A stretch of 64,000 nucleotides of DNA from Nocardioides luteus (GCF_015752315.1 NZ_JADOVJ010000001.1:1178001-1242000); one strand, 5' to 3'. Counted from the first letter of the stretch, positions 1 to 8,994 are shown. The notes: a model not told the origin generated them from the letters alone. A program made the numbers and translations.

Positions 1-458
1 AGGCTCTCGCCCCGGTTGAGCCGGTCGAGGTAGTCGCGGACGAGCGCGCTCATCGCCCCGGGGTAGACGAAGGCCTGGCCGCTCATCGCGGTGCGGCACG
101 CCTTGACCAGGTCCTCGTCGGCGACCGACTTGAGGACGTAGCCGCTGGCGCCGACCTTGAGCGCCTCGAAGAAGTACTGCTCGTTGTCGTGCATCGAGAG
201 CATCAGCATCTTCGGTGGCGTACGCATCCGGACGATGCTGCGAGCGGCCTGCAGCCCGGTCATCCGCGGCATCGCGACGTCGAGGATCACCAGGTCGACG
301 TCGACGTCGCGCAGCGCGGCGACGGCCTCGGCGCCGTCCGCCGCCTCGGCGACCACCTCGAGGTCGGGCTCGGCGTCGAGGATGAGGCGTACGCCGCGGC
401 GTACCAGGGTGTGGTCGTCGGCCAGCAGGATCCGGATCTTCGCAGGCGTCGGGGTCAC
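1..458 (-). CDS. NarL/FixJ-type response regulator, C-terminally truncated by the window edge
   Basis: The receiver domain is visible from the start: an acidic pair in LLADDH near residue 11, the phospho-acceptor Asp in LVILDVAMPRMTG near residue 55, and the conserved Lys in GYVLKS near residue 107. The LuxR-type HTH expected in this family lies beyond position 1, so DNA binding is inferred. The GTG start overlaps the stop of the upstream kinase gene as GTGA, which implies translational coupling. It is the likely phosphorylation target of that kinase. The target genes cannot be told from the sequence. Confidence 0.93.
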   Translation of the reverse strand, partial: MTPTPAKIRILLADDHTLVRRGVRLILDAEPDLEVVAEAADGAEAVAALRDVDVDLVILDVAMPRMTGLQAARSIVRMRTPPKMLMLSMHDNEQYFFEALKVGASGYVLKSVADEDLVKACRTAMSGQAFVYPGAMSALVRDYLDRLNRGES

Positions 459-1402
459 AGCGGCACCTCCAGGACGACGGTGGTGCCGCGGCCGGGAGCG
501 CTGGTCACCCGGAGGTCGGCGCCGACGAGCAGGGCCCGTTCCCGCATGCCGCTGATCCCGGCGCCGGCGACGAGGTCGGCGCTGCCGCGGCCGTCGTCGG
601 TGACGGTGAGGACGATCTTGTCGCCGACCTTGCACAGGGACAGCTCGGCGGTGGCGGCGTGGGCGTGGCGGACGACGTTGGTGAGCGCCTCCTGGGCGAC
701 CCGGTAGATCACCAGCTCGCGGTCCTGGGGCAGCTCGGGCAGTCCGCGCCCGACGGTGCGGCGTACGCTGGTACGGCCGAGCGCGCCGACGTCGGTGGCC
801 AGCGCAGCCAGGGCGGCGTGCAGGCCGAGGTCCTCGAGGACGCCCGGTCGCAGCTGCCGCGCCACCCGGCGTACGTCGTCGATACCCGTGCGCGCGGACT
901 CGCGCACCGCGGCCAGGTCGGGTCGCACCGACTCGGGCACCTGTCGCTCCAGCCCCTTGAGCCCCAGGAGCACGACGGTCAGCGACTGGCCGACCTCGTC
1001 GTGGAGCTCCTGGGCGATCCGGTGCCGCTCGGCCTCCTGGGCGGCGAGCGCCTTGGCGTTGCTGGTGCTCCGCTCGGTCTCGAGCCGCTCCAGCATCGCG
1101 TTGTAGCTGGCCACCAGCCGGGCGCCGGCGCCCTTGCCGTGGGTGGTCAGACGCTGGTCGGGGGAGAGGTGGTCGACCGAGTCCATCGTGCGGATCACCC
1201 GGTCGATCGGCGCCAGGCTGCGCAGCAGGAGCAGTGCGTTGAGGGTCGCCATCACGACCAGCCCGACCGCCAGCACCACCGCCTCGGAGGCCAGGACCCG
1301 CTCGGAGACCCGGGCCGGGGACAGCGCCAGGACCAGGGTGCCGACGCAGAAGACCGCCCAGTTCGTCAGGCAGACCCGCCAGTAGAGGGGCAAGTGGCTC
1401 AT
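455..1402 (-). CDS. NarL-family sensor histidine kinase (HisKA_3)
   Basis: The protein has about 315 residues. Two membrane segments lie near residues 8-28 and 36-60, with a very short loop between them, so little of it is outside the cell. A HAMP-like linker follows, then the HisKA_3 dimerisation box with the phospho-acceptor His in ELHDEVGQ at residue 134. The ATPase domain has the N box QEALTNVVRHAH and the G box DDGRGS. The ATG at 1402 fits the membrane segment best; a longer in-frame start at 1450 only adds arginine/proline-rich sequence. It is co-transcribed with the response regulator. Without a large sensor domain the stimulus probably arises in the membrane or inside the cell. Confidence 0.92.
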   Translation of the reverse strand: MSHLPLYWRVCLTNWAVFCVGTLVLALSPARVSERVLASEAVVLAVGLVVMATLNALLLLRSLAPIDRVIRTMDSVDHLSPDQRLTTHGKGAGARLVASYNAMLERLETERSTSNAKALAAQEAERHRIAQELHDEVGQSLTVVLLGLKGLERQVPESVRPDLAAVRESARTGIDDVRRVARQLRPGVLEDLGLHAALAALATDVGALGRTSVRRTVGRGLPELPQDRELVIYRVAQEALTNVVRHAHAATAELSLCKVGDKIVLTVTDDGRGSADLVAGAGISGMRERALLVGADLRVTSAPGRGTTVVLEVPL

Positions 1403-1503
1403 GCCCCAACCCTGACATGCTCTCTGGCCTGGACTTATGGGTGGCAGCACCCATTCGGATCCGGCGTGCGGTCGCGGAGAGTCGAGGGCATGGAGCTCAA
1501 CGC

Positions 1504-2793
1504 ATGATCGTGTACGCAGCGGTGGCCGTCTTCATCGTCACCTACGGCCTCATCGCCACCGAGCGCGTCCACCGCGTCGCCGCCGCCCTGGGTGGCGTCG
1601 CCGCGATGGTCGCGCTCGGGATCATCAGTGCCGAGTCGGCCTTCTACAGCCACGAGACCGGGGTCGACTGGGACGTCATCTTCCTGCTCTTCGGGATGAT
1701 GGTGATCGTCGGCGTCCTCAAGCAGACGGGGCTGTTCGAGTTCCTCGCGCTCTGGGCGGTCAAGCACTCCGGCGGCCGTCCGGCGCGGCTGGCGACGCTG
1801 CTGATCCTGGTCACCGCCGTGCTCTCGCCGATCCTCGACAACGTGACCACGGTGCTGCTCGTCACGCCGGTGACGCTGTCGGTCTGCGAGCGGCTGGGGC
1901 TGCGGCCGATGCCCTACCTGATCTCGCTCATCCTGGCCGCCAACGTGGGCGGCACCTCGACCCTGATCGCCGACCCGCCCAACATCATCGTGGCCAGCCG
2001 GGCCAACCTGACCTTCGACGACTTCCTGATCCACTCGCTGCCGCTGTGCCTGATCCTGCTGGTCGTGCTGATCGGGCTCGTCCGGGTCCTCTTCCGGCAC
2101 GACTTCCGTGGCCGGGTCGATCTGGACGGCCTGATCGAGCCGCCCGCCTCGGCGATCCCGGACCGCGGGCTGCTCTACCGCTGCCTGGCCGTCCTGGCCC
2201 TGGTGATGCTCGCCTTCGGGCTGCACACCGAGCTCCACCTCGACCCCTCGCTCGTCGCCATGCTCGGCGCCGGCGCGATGGTGGTCGTCTCCCGGACCAG
2301 GACCGAGGCGTTCCTGGAGGAGGTCGAGTGGTCGACCCTGGCCTTCTTCATGGCCCTGTTCGTGCTGGTCGGCGGCCTGGTCGAGGTCGGCGTGATCGGC
2401 TCCCTGGGCACCTTCGCCGCCGACCTGATGGGCGACAACGAGCTCGCCGGGGTCACCGGGCTGATGATCGGCTCGGCCGTCGTCGGCGGGTTCGTCGACA
2501 ACATCCCCTACACCGCGGCGATGGTGCCGATCGTGGAGGAGATGGTGGCCGCGACACCGTCCTCGGGGGCCGACAGCCCGCTGTGGTGGGCGCTCGTCTT
2601 CGGCGCCGATCTCGGCGGCAACACGACGGCGGTCGCCGCGGGTGCCAACGTGGTCGTGCTCGGCCTCGCCGCCAAGGCCGGCCATCCGATCAGCTTCTGG
2701 AAGTTCACCAGGTACGGCATCGTGGTGACGATCGTGACCCTGGCCGTCGCCTGGGTCTACGTCGCCCTGCGCTACTTCGTGCTCGCCGCCTGA
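1504..2793 (+). CDS. ArsB/NhaD/P-type (SLC13-like) membrane permease
   Basis: A 429-residue polytopic membrane protein of the ion transporter superfamily that includes ArsB, NhaD and the P protein. It has about ten to eleven hydrophobic segments and the two inverted-repeat signatures of the family: LSPILDNVTTVLLVTP near residue 105 and GGFVDNIPYTAAM near residue 330, both with the conserved DN pair. The ATG at 1504 follows a GGAG-like box and the mature-looking start MIVYAAVAVFI; the open frame extends further upstream to 1417. Related actinobacterial proteins are often called arsenite permeases, but no ars regulator or reductase is nearby. An Na+/H+ or organic anion role is equally possible. 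Confidence 0.85.
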   Translation: MIVYAAVAVFIVTYGLIATERVHRVAAALGGVAAMVALGIISAESAFYSHETGVDWDVIFLLFGMMVIVGVLKQTGLFEFLALWAVKHSGGRPARLATLLILVTAVLSPILDNVTTVLLVTPVTLSVCERLGLRPMPYLISLILAANVGGTSTLIADPPNIIVASRANLTFDDFLIHSLPLCLILLVVLIGLVRVLFRHDFRGRVDLDGLIEPPASAIPDRGLLYRCLAVLALVMLAFGLHTELHLDPSLVAMLGAGAMVVVSRTRTEAFLEEVEWSTLAFFMALFVLVGGLVEVGVIGSLGTFAADLMGDNELAGVTGLMIGSAVVGGFVDNIPYTAAMVPIVEEMVAATPSSGADSPLWWALVFGADLGGNTTAVAAGANVVVLGLAAKAGHPISFWKFTRYGIVVTIVTLAVAWVYVALRYFVLAA

Positions 2794-3326
2794 CGCTCCC
2801 GGTAGGCCGCGACCGCGTTGCGGTTGGTGCAGGTCGGCGAGCAGTAGCGCTTCGACCGGTTGCGGGAGAGGTCGACGACCACCCCCGCGCAGCCGTCGTC
2901 GGCGCAGATCGAGAGCCGGGACAGCTCATCGTCGCGGATCACGTCGACCATCGCCATCGCGGTCTCCACGGCGATCCGCGTCGCCAGCGGCGCGTCGGGC
3001 TCGGTGGCGTGGATGTGCCAGTCGTACGTCGTGTGGCGGACGAGCTGGGGCGTGGCCCGGTGCTCGGCGAGCAGCGCGTTGGTCAGCCGCACGGCCTCGT
3101 CGCCCTCGGCGGTGAGCAGATCGCGCAGCCGGATGCGCAGGGCACGGACCTCGTCGAGCTCGGCGCGGTCGCGGTCGTGCCGCCCCGTGTAGTCGTACGT
3201 CACGAAGAACTCGTCGAGCGCCGCCACGGTCCTCAGCTCGTCGACCGAGCCGGGGGAGAGGGCGAGGGTGTTCGCCAGCGCCGCGGCCGCCTGGAGGCCT
3301 ACCTCGGTGTCATGGGTGAAAACCAT
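2772..3326 (-). CDS. CGNR zinc-finger (ABATE-domain) regulator
   Basis: The 184-residue protein has a helical N-terminal stress-associated ABATE region. Its C-terminal zinc finger is CADDGCAG..RYCSPTCTNRNAVAAYRER. The four Cys are present, but the signature CGNR reads CTNR. Family members are putative transcriptional regulators. The gene is divergent from the EamA exporter gene across only 38 bp, so it may control that exporter. Its 3' end overlaps the 3' end of the permease gene by 22 bp in convergent orientation. Confidence 0.85.
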   Translation of the reverse strand: MVFTHDTEVGLQAAAALANTLALSPGSVDELRTVAALDEFFVTYDYTGRHDRDRAELDEVRALRIRLRDLLTAEGDEAVRLTNALLAEHRATPQLVRHTTYDWHIHATEPDAPLATRIAVETAMAMVDVIRDDELSRLSICADDGCAGVVVDLSRNRSKRYCSPTCTNRNAVAAYRERQAASTK

Positions 3327-3354
3327 GTTGACACATTACCGCGTCGCTGGGATC

Positions 3355-3369
3355 GTCATGTGTCATGAC
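3355..3369. promoter_or_regulatory. GTCATG-N3-CATGAC inverted repeat at the EamA start
   Basis: A 6-bp-arm palindrome covers the ATG at 3365 in the short divergent gap between the CGNR regulator and the EamA exporter. A TTGACA hexamer sits just upstream at 3328-3333. The position suits a repressor site, but no second copy was found, so this is tentative. Confidence 0.3.
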
Positions 3370-4327
3370 GACTTTGACCAATGACGAGGCGGTGCCGCAG
3401 AGCACGACGAAGACGCCGCTGGTGGCGGCCGGACTGCTCTTGGCGGTCGTCTCGGCGGTCACGTTCAGCCTGTCCGGGCCGCTGGGACGCGGCCTCTTCG
3501 ACACCGGCTGGTCGACCGGCGGCGTGCTGGTCTTCCGCGTCGGTATCGGCGCCCTCGTGCTGGCCCCGTTCGCGGTGCGCTCGCTGGCTGGCCGGTGGCG
3601 GAACATCGCCGCGAGCTGGCGGGTCGTGGTGGCGTACGCACTGCTGGCGATCGTGGTGCCGCAGTTCGCGTTCTTCTCGGCGGTGCAGTGGATGGCGGTC
3701 GGGCCGGCGCTGCTGCTGGAGTACATGGGGGTCGTGCTCGTCGTCGCCTGGATGTGGCTGCGGCACGGCGAGCGGCCCTCGCGGCTGACGATGGTGGGCG
3801 CGCTGGTCGCGATCGCCGGACTCGTGCTGGTCCTCGACCTCGTCAGCGGCGCGAACGTGCACCCGCTCGGTGTCCTGTGGGGCTCGGCGGCAGCCGTCGG
3901 CCTGGCCGGCTACTACGTGCTCAACGCCCACTCCAGCACCACGCTGCCGCCGCTCGCGCTGGCCTGGCTCGGCCTGACCGGTGCCACGATCCTGCTCGCG
4001 CTGCTCTGCCTGGTCGGGGCGATCCCGTTCGCGATGGAGACCACGCCGGTGGTCCTGGCGGGCCTGGAGATGCCCTGGTGGGGGCCGCTGATCGGCCTCG
4101 GCGTGCTGACCTGCTCGGTCGCGTACGCCGCCGGCATCGCCGCCACCCGCACCCTGGGGTCGCGCCTGTCGTCCTTCGTCGGACTTCTCGAGGTCGTCTC
4201 GGCCGTCGTCTTCGCCTGGCTGCTGCTCGGCGAGGCGCCCGGCCTCATCCAGCTCGTCGGCGGCCTGGTCGTGCTGGCCGGCATCATCGCGGTCCAGCAG
4301 GGCGAGCAGTCGACGAGCGCCTCCTGA
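3365..4327 (+). CDS. EamA/DMT-family exporter (RhtA-like)
   Basis: A 320-residue drug/metabolite transporter with ten predicted membrane helices arranged as two EamA repeats; the second begins near residue 165 (PLGVLWGSAAAVGLAGYYV). Family members export amino acids, nucleobases or similar small metabolites across the cytoplasmic membrane. The substrate cannot be deduced here. The gene is divergent from the CGNR regulator and ends just before a long palindromic terminator. Confidence 0.88.
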   Translation: MTTLTNDEAVPQSTTKTPLVAAGLLLAVVSAVTFSLSGPLGRGLFDTGWSTGGVLVFRVGIGALVLAPFAVRSLAGRWRNIAASWRVVVAYALLAIVVPQFAFFSAVQWMAVGPALLLEYMGVVLVVAWMWLRHGERPSRLTMVGALVAIAGLVLVLDLVSGANVHPLGVLWGSAAAVGLAGYYVLNAHSSTTLPPLALAWLGLTGATILLALLCLVGAIPFAMETTPVVLAGLEMPWWGPLIGLGVLTCSVAYAAGIAATRTLGSRLSSFVGLLEVVSAVVFAWLLLGEAPGLIQLVGGLVVLAGIIAVQQGEQSTSAS

Positions 4328-4332
4328 CAGCC

Positions 4333-4380
4333 CGAAGCGCCGCATGCCTCAGCTGATCAGCTGAGGCATGCGGCGCTTCG
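4333..4380. terminator. 48-bp perfect palindrome between convergent genes
   Basis: The 24-nt arms are perfectly complementary around a central TGATCA, beginning CGAAGCGCCGC and ending GCGGCGCTTCG. It lies 5 bp after the EamA stop and 10 bp before the AI-2E stop on the other strand. It therefore most likely ends transcription from both sides. It has no poly-T tract, as is usual in high-GC actinobacteria. Confidence 0.8.
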
Positions 4381-4390
4381 AAGGGTCCTG

Positions 4391-5593
4391 CTAGCGCTCG
4401 TCCTGAGCTCTGACGTAGACCTCGCGGATCAGCATCAGGATGGCCGCCGCGGTCGGGATCGCCAGCAGCGCGCCGACGACACCGAGCAGCGAGGCGCCGA
4501 TGAGGGCCGCGATCACGGTGACCACGCCGGGGATGTCGACCGAGCGGGACATGACCCGCGGGTAGACGACGTAGTTCTCGAACTGCTGGTAGGCGATGTA
4601 GAAGACGACCGCGATGAGGCCCGTCTTCACGTCGGTCGTCGCGAAGGTGATCGCGCAGACGATGACCGCGCCGATGGTGGCCCCGATCATCGGGATCACG
4701 TCGGTGATCATGACGACGAAGGCCAGCGCCACCGCGTACTCGCCCATGCCGATGACGAAGAGCAGCACCAGCGTCGACAGACCGGCGCACAGGGCGACGA
4801 TGAAGGCGCCGGAGACATAGCCGCCGATGCCGTCGAAGACCCGGTCACCGAGCTTGCTGACCCGGTCGCGGCGCGAGGCCGGGGCGAGCCGGTAGATCGC
4901 GTTCTTCGTCTGGTCGTAGGCGGCGATGAAGTAGAGCGTCAGGACGATGACGATGAACGCCGTGACGAGCACGTTGATCACCGCCAGGCCCACGCCGAGC
5001 GCACCACCGAAGGCGCTGCTGACGAAGTCGCCGCTGGCGACGTACTCCTGCACCTTGTCGAGGATCTGGTAGTCCTCGTTGAGCTGCTGGATGCGCTGGT
5101 TGCGCTGGAGCTCCTCGATCCAGTCGGGCACGTTGGCCGAGATCTTGGCGACCTGGTCGCTGATCACCGGCACGAGCGCCACGAAGAAGAGCGCGAGCGC
5201 GCCCAGCACGCCGAGGATGACGGTCAGGACCGCCCACGGACGCGCGAAGCCACGCCTCTGCAGGAAGACCACCATCGGGTTGATCCCCGCCGCGATGAAG
5301 AGCGAGACCACCACCTGGAGGATCACGCTCCCCATCGTGGTGAGGAGGTTGCCTGCCGCGTACGCGGTCAGCAGGCCGAAGCCGAGGAGCAGCCCGAAGA
5401 GGTAGGGCGAGTTGCGGTCGAACCGCGGTCCGGGCTTGCCGTACCGCTTGTCGCGCTCGCTCTCCTCCTCGGGCTCCGGCTCCTCGACGTCGATCGCGGT
5501 CTCGCTGTCGACCGCTGGGTCCTCGTTCGAGCCGTTTTCGGCAGACGTCGACTCAGGACCGTCCGTGGGACGGTCGGCAGCGGCCGCGTTCAC
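4391..5593 (-). CDS. AI-2E family transporter (TqsA/PerM-type permease)
   Basis: A 400-residue membrane protein. The first 70 residues are charged, Asp/Glu-rich and cytosolic. After that come the paired helices typical of this family, beginning LFGLLLGFGLLTAYAAGNLL, and a C-terminal conserved block with DVIPMIGATIGAV and FVVMI near residue 300. The family was named for AI-2 efflux but also includes Na+/H+ antiporters, so the substrate is open. The GTG start overlaps the upstream coiled-coil gene stop (GTGA), so the two are translated together. Confidence 0.87.
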   Translation of the reverse strand: MNAAAADRPTDGPESTSAENGSNEDPAVDSETAIDVEEPEPEEESERDKRYGKPGPRFDRNSPYLFGLLLGFGLLTAYAAGNLLTTMGSVILQVVVSLFIAAGINPMVVFLQRRGFARPWAVLTVILGVLGALALFFVALVPVISDQVAKISANVPDWIEELQRNQRIQQLNEDYQILDKVQEYVASGDFVSSAFGGALGVGLAVINVLVTAFIVIVLTLYFIAAYDQTKNAIYRLAPASRRDRVSKLGDRVFDGIGGYVSGAFIVALCAGLSTLVLLFVIGMGEYAVALAFVVMITDVIPMIGATIGAVIVCAITFATTDVKTGLIAVVFYIAYQQFENYVVYPRVMSRSVDIPGVVTVIAALIGASLLGVVGALLAIPTAAAILMLIREVYVRAQDER

Positions 5594-6930
5594 CGGCTTT
5601 CGGACTTCGCAGTCTCGGGCTCGCGGATCGCGGTCTTCTCCGAGGGCTCGTCGTAGTCGTCGTAGTCGTCGGAGAGGTCGTCGTCGGAGTCGACCAGGGT
5701 GACGCTCTCATCGACCACGAGCTCGCCGTCGACGATGTCCTCCTCCTCGGCGCGCGGCTTCGGCGCCTCCAGCTCGGCCGGGTCCTCGGTCTTGCCGAAC
5801 CCGGAGACCAGGTCGGTGAGCGAGGAGAGCTGAGCGGCGATGGCGTCGCGGCGCTTGGTGAGACGGTCGACCTCGGCCTTGATGATCGCGAGGCCCTTCT
5901 CGGCCTCGACGGTCGCGGTGGAGGCGAGGTGGTCGGCCTCGGCGCGAGCCTTGGACAGGATCGCCTCGGCGTCGCGGCGGGCGCGCGAGATGATCCCCTC
6001 GGACTCCTTGGCCAGCTCGGCGCGCTGGTCGGCGACGTGCTGGGCGGCGATCCGGGCGCGCTCCTCGGCGTCGGCGGCGCGGGTCTCGCCCTCGGCGACG
6101 ATGCGAGCGGTCTCGGCCATCGCCTGGTCGTGGTGGTCGGCGGCCTCGCGGGCGAGGCGCTCGCGCTCGACGGCGAGCATCCGCCGTGCCTCCTGGACCT
6201 CACGGTCCGCGCCCGCACGGGCCTTCTCGACCTCGCGCTGGGTCGACGTACGCAGCTGGGTGACCTCCTGCTGCACGGCGAGCCGGATCTGGTCGGCCTC
6301 GCGCTTGGCGGCGGCGAGCATCTCGTCGCTCTCGGCCTGCACCATCGAGCGAGCCTGCTGGACCTCCGACATCACCTTCTCGCGGTGGTCGTCGATCTCC
6401 TTGTAGTGAGTCGTACGCAGCGACTCGATGTCACGCTGGGCGGACGCCTTCGTCGCGGCGGCCTCGCGCTGGGCGGCCTCGCGGATGACCGCGGCCTCCT
6501 TCTCGGCGGACTCCTTGACGGCGGCGGCCTCTTCCTCGGCCAGCCGGAGCATCGCGCTGGCGCGGCCACCGAGCGAGGCGTAGGAGGGGGCCTCGTTGCT
6601 CTGGGCGGCTGCTGCCTTGAGGTCGTTGACCTTGCGCTCGAGCTCGGCGATGCGCCGCTGCGCGTTGCGCAGGGCCGACTGACCCTGGCCGTTGGCCTGG
6701 AGCAGCTGCTGGACCCGCGCGTTCACGGTGCCGGGGTCGTATCCGCCACGACGCACGACCGGGAAGGCTGGGAGCGAGCCTGGAGCCGGTGGTGGCGAGT
6801 TGTGGCCGGAGCTGGGTGAACCAGATGCGCCGGGGACCCTGGGGAGGACCTGTGTCTCGGTCGAGTCCTGCTCGGGCTTCTGCCGAGGCTCTGAAGCCTC
6901 GTTGAAGATGGACAGTCCCTCATTCGTCAT
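5590..6930 (-). CDS. DivIVA/FilP-like long coiled-coil protein
   Basis: About 446 residues. After a Pro/Ser-rich N-terminal 70 residues it is almost entirely Ala/Glu/Arg heptad-like sequence from residue about 70 to 380, typical of actinobacterial DivIVA, FilP/Scy or so-called cellulose-binding coiled-coil proteins. The C-terminus is very acidic, with runs of Asp. The ATG at 6930 is preferred because GAGGA lies about 11 nt upstream; an in-frame GTG at 6948 would include that box. It is coupled to the AI-2E permease gene, so a membrane-associated scaffold role is plausible but inferred. Confidence 0.78.
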   Translation of the reverse strand: MTNEGLSIFNEASEPRQKPEQDSTETQVLPRVPGASGSPSSGHNSPPPAPGSLPAFPVVRRGGYDPGTVNARVQQLLQANGQGQSALRNAQRRIAELERKVNDLKAAAAQSNEAPSYASLGGRASAMLRLAEEEAAAVKESAEKEAAVIREAAQREAAATKASAQRDIESLRTTHYKEIDDHREKVMSEVQQARSMVQAESDEMLAAAKREADQIRLAVQQEVTQLRTSTQREVEKARAGADREVQEARRMLAVERERLAREAADHHDQAMAETARIVAEGETRAADAEERARIAAQHVADQRAELAKESEGIISRARRDAEAILSKARAEADHLASTATVEAEKGLAIIKAEVDRLTKRRDAIAAQLSSLTDLVSGFGKTEDPAELEAPKPRAEEEDIVDGELVVDESVTLVDSDDDLSDDYDDYDEPSEKTAIREPETAKSESR

Positions 6931-6994
6931 TTGTGGCGGATTCCTCACACTGTAGGTCGTCTACGAGCTGCCTCTGCTCCCAAAGGGCAAGACT

Positions 6995-7032
6995 ACGGCC
7001 GGTCGCCCCTCGCGCAAGGGGAGACCGGCCGT
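6995..7032 (-). terminator. Hairpin terminator after ccr
   Basis: The arms ACGGCCGGTC and GACCGGCCGT, extended with one mismatch by CCCCT/AGGGG, enclose a short CGCGCA-like loop. It lies about 43 bp beyond the ccr stop and ahead of the coiled-coil gene promoter. Confidence 0.65.
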
Positions 7033-7074
7033 GAATCCAGTCTCAAACGGTTCTATTTACTGAGACTACGGGTC

Positions 7075-8415
7075 TCAGATTCCCCGGAAGAGGTTGATCT
7101 TGTCGATGTGCGCGGCGCGCTTCTCCTCGTCGAGGACGCCGAGCCCCTCCTCGGGGGCCAGGCAGAGCACGCCGACCTTGCCCTGGTGCTTGTTGTGGTG
7201 CACGTCGAGCGAGGCCTGGCCGACCTCCTCCAGGGTGTAGGTCCGGGAGAGGGTCGGGTGGATCTTGCCCTGCGCGATGAGGCGGTTGGCCTCCCACGAC
7301 TCGCGGTAGTTGGCGAAGTGGCTGGAGATGATCCGCTTGAGGTTCATCCACAGGTAGCGGTTGTCGTACTCGTGCATGTAGCCCGAGGTCGACGCGCAGG
7401 TGGTGATGGTGCCGCCCTTGCGGGTGACGAAGACCGAGGCGCCGAAGGTCTCACGGCCCGGGTGCTCGAAGACGATGTCGATGTCCTCGCCGCCGGTGAG
7501 CTCGCGGATGGCCTTGCCCAGGCGCAGCCACTCCTTCGGGTTCTGCTGGGTGCCGTCCTCGTTCCAGAACTTGAAGTCCATCTCGGAGCGGTTGATGACC
7601 ATCTCGGCGCCCATGTTGCGCACGATCTTGGCCTTCTCCTCGTTGGAGACCACGCAGACCGGGTTGGCGCCGCCGTTGAGGGCGTACTGCGTCGCGAAGC
7701 CGCCGAGGCCACCGGAGGCACCCCAGATCAGGACGTTGTCGCCCTGCTTCATGTTGCCGCCGTTGGCGGAGACGAGCTGACGGTAGGCGGTGCAGTTGAC
7801 CAGGCCGGGGGAGGCGGCCTCCTCCCAGGTGAGGTGCTCCGGCTTCGGCATCAGCTGGTTGGCCTTGACCATCGCGACGTCGGCGAGGCCGCCGAAGTTG
7901 GTCTCGAAGCCCCAGATGCGCTGGGAGGGGTCCATCATCGTGTCGTTGTGGCCGTCGGGAGCCTCGAGCTCGACCGAGAGGCAGTGGGCCACGACCCGGT
8001 CGCCCGGCTTCCACTTGGTCACGCCCGCGCCGACCTTCAGCACGACGCCGGACAGGTCGGAGCCGACGATGTGGTAGTCGAGGTTGTGGCGGGCACCGAG
8101 CTCGGACTCCTTGCCGTAACGCTCCAGGAACCCGAAGGTGGAGACCGGCTCGAAGATCGAGGTCCACACGGTGTTGTAGTTGATCGCCGAGGCCATCACC
8201 GCGACGAAGGCCTCGCCCGGGCCGAGCTCGGGAAGGGCGACGTCCTCGACGTGGAGGGACTTCCGGGGGTCCTTCTCCTTGGTCGCGACGCCCTCGAACA
8301 TGTCGACCTCGTCCTTGTGGACGGTGGCGGCACGGTAGTGGTCGGGGATCTCGAGGTTCGCGAACTCCTCGCTGGGCGTGTCGCCCGCAAGGATCGCGTC
8401 GAGGATTTTCTGCAT
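7075..8415 (-). CDS. ccr: Crotonyl-CoA carboxylase/reductase
   Basis: This enzyme reductively carboxylates crotonyl-CoA to ethylmalonyl-CoA with NADPH and CO2. It is the key step of the ethylmalonyl-CoA pathway and a source of polyketide extender units. The 446-residue medium-chain dehydrogenase has the Ccr-specific stretches FEPVSTFGFLERYG, HCLSVELEAPDGH, QRIWGFETNFGGLA, the nucleotide loop WGASGGLGG and the C-terminal CLAPEEGLGV. The ATG at 8415 is chosen because AGGAG lies 6 nt upstream and Ccr proteins start with this MxxILDAI sequence. Longer in-frame starts at 8469 and 8508 would run through the operator. Neighbouring epimerase, thiolase and MeaB genes support a role in acetyl-CoA assimilation. 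Confidence 0.96.
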   Translation of the reverse strand: MQKILDAILAGDTPSEEFANLEIPDHYRAATVHKDEVDMFEGVATKEKDPRKSLHVEDVALPELGPGEAFVAVMASAINYNTVWTSIFEPVSTFGFLERYGKESELGARHNLDYHIVGSDLSGVVLKVGAGVTKWKPGDRVVAHCLSVELEAPDGHNDTMMDPSQRIWGFETNFGGLADVAMVKANQLMPKPEHLTWEEAASPGLVNCTAYRQLVSANGGNMKQGDNVLIWGASGGLGGFATQYALNGGANPVCVVSNEEKAKIVRNMGAEMVINRSEMDFKFWNEDGTQQNPKEWLRLGKAIRELTGGEDIDIVFEHPGRETFGASVFVTRKGGTITTCASTSGYMHEYDNRYLWMNLKRIISSHFANYRESWEANRLIAQGKIHPTLSRTYTLEEVGQASLDVHHNKHQGKVGVLCLAPEEGLGVLDEEKRAAHIDKINLFRGI

Positions 8416-8468
8416 GGTCGGCTCCTGCGTCGTCGTAGGGGTCGCGGTTGGCTCTATTTCGCTGGACA

Positions 8469-8482
8469 TTACTGGTGAGTAA
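8469..8482. promoter_or_regulatory. TTACT-N4-AGTAA operator upstream of ccr
   Basis: A perfect 5-bp-arm inverted repeat with a 4-bp centre lies 54 bp upstream of the chosen ccr start. The same core occurs in the much longer palindrome between the epimerase and thiolase genes. The shared spacing suggests one dimeric regulator, possibly TetR-like, that is not encoded in this window. Confidence 0.6.
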
Positions 8483-8544
8483 CCGTTAACGCCAGCCTGA
8501 TGTGACACATGACTCTTGGATCGTTCACGTGCCGTGGTGGGCTC

Positions 8545-8994
8545 TCAGTGGGCGGGGTTCGCGGCCGGCTCGACGAGCTCGACCAGCACGCCGCCGGCGT
8601 CCTTCGGGTGGATGAAGTTGATCCGCGAGTCGGCGGTGCCGCGCCGCGGTGCGTCGTAGAGAAGACGTACGCCGCGCTCCCGGAGGATCGCCGAGACCTG
8701 CTCCACGTCGGTGACCCGGTAGGCCAGCTGCTGCATGCCCGGGCCGTTGCGGTCGAGGAACTTGGCGATGGTGCTGTTCTCGTTGAGCGGGGCGAGCAGC
8801 TGCAGCTTGTTGTCGGAGTCGCCGATGGCGATCATCGCCTCCTCGACGCCCTGCTCCTCGTTGGTCTCCCGGTGGGCGAGCTTCATGCCGAAGGTCTTCT
8901 CGTAGAAGTCGATCGCCGCGTCCAGATCGGCGACGGCGAGGCCGACGTGGTCGATCTGGGTGAACAGGTGCGGCGGGATGTCAACGGTAGTCAT
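8545..8994 (-). CDS. mce: Methylmalonyl-CoA epimerase
   Basis: A 149-residue vicinal-oxygen-chelate protein that interconverts the (2R) and (2S) epimers of methylmalonyl-CoA; close relatives also accept ethylmalonyl-CoA. Metal ligands are visible as His in IDHVGLAV (near residue 15), Gln/His in the middle repeat (GPGMQQLAYRV) and Glu in VLVELVEP near the C-terminus. GGAGAG lies 7 nt upstream of the ATG. The gene is divergent from the thiolase gene, with the 30-bp operator between them. It works in the same pathway as Ccr and the MeaB-served mutase. Confidence 0.93.
   Translation of the reverse strand: MTTVDIPPHLFTQIDHVGLAVADLDAAIDFYEKTFGMKLAHRETNEEQGVEEAMIAIGDSDNKLQLLAPLNENSTIAKFLDRNGPGMQQLAYRVTDVEQVSAILRERGVRLLYDAPRRGTADSRINFIHPKDAGGVLVELVEPAANPAH

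Noticed and set aside
1437..3368. 643-codon plus-strand frame overlapping the permease gene
   Set aside because: Out-of-frame shadow with an Arg-rich translation. The permease frame has clear membrane helices and family signatures.
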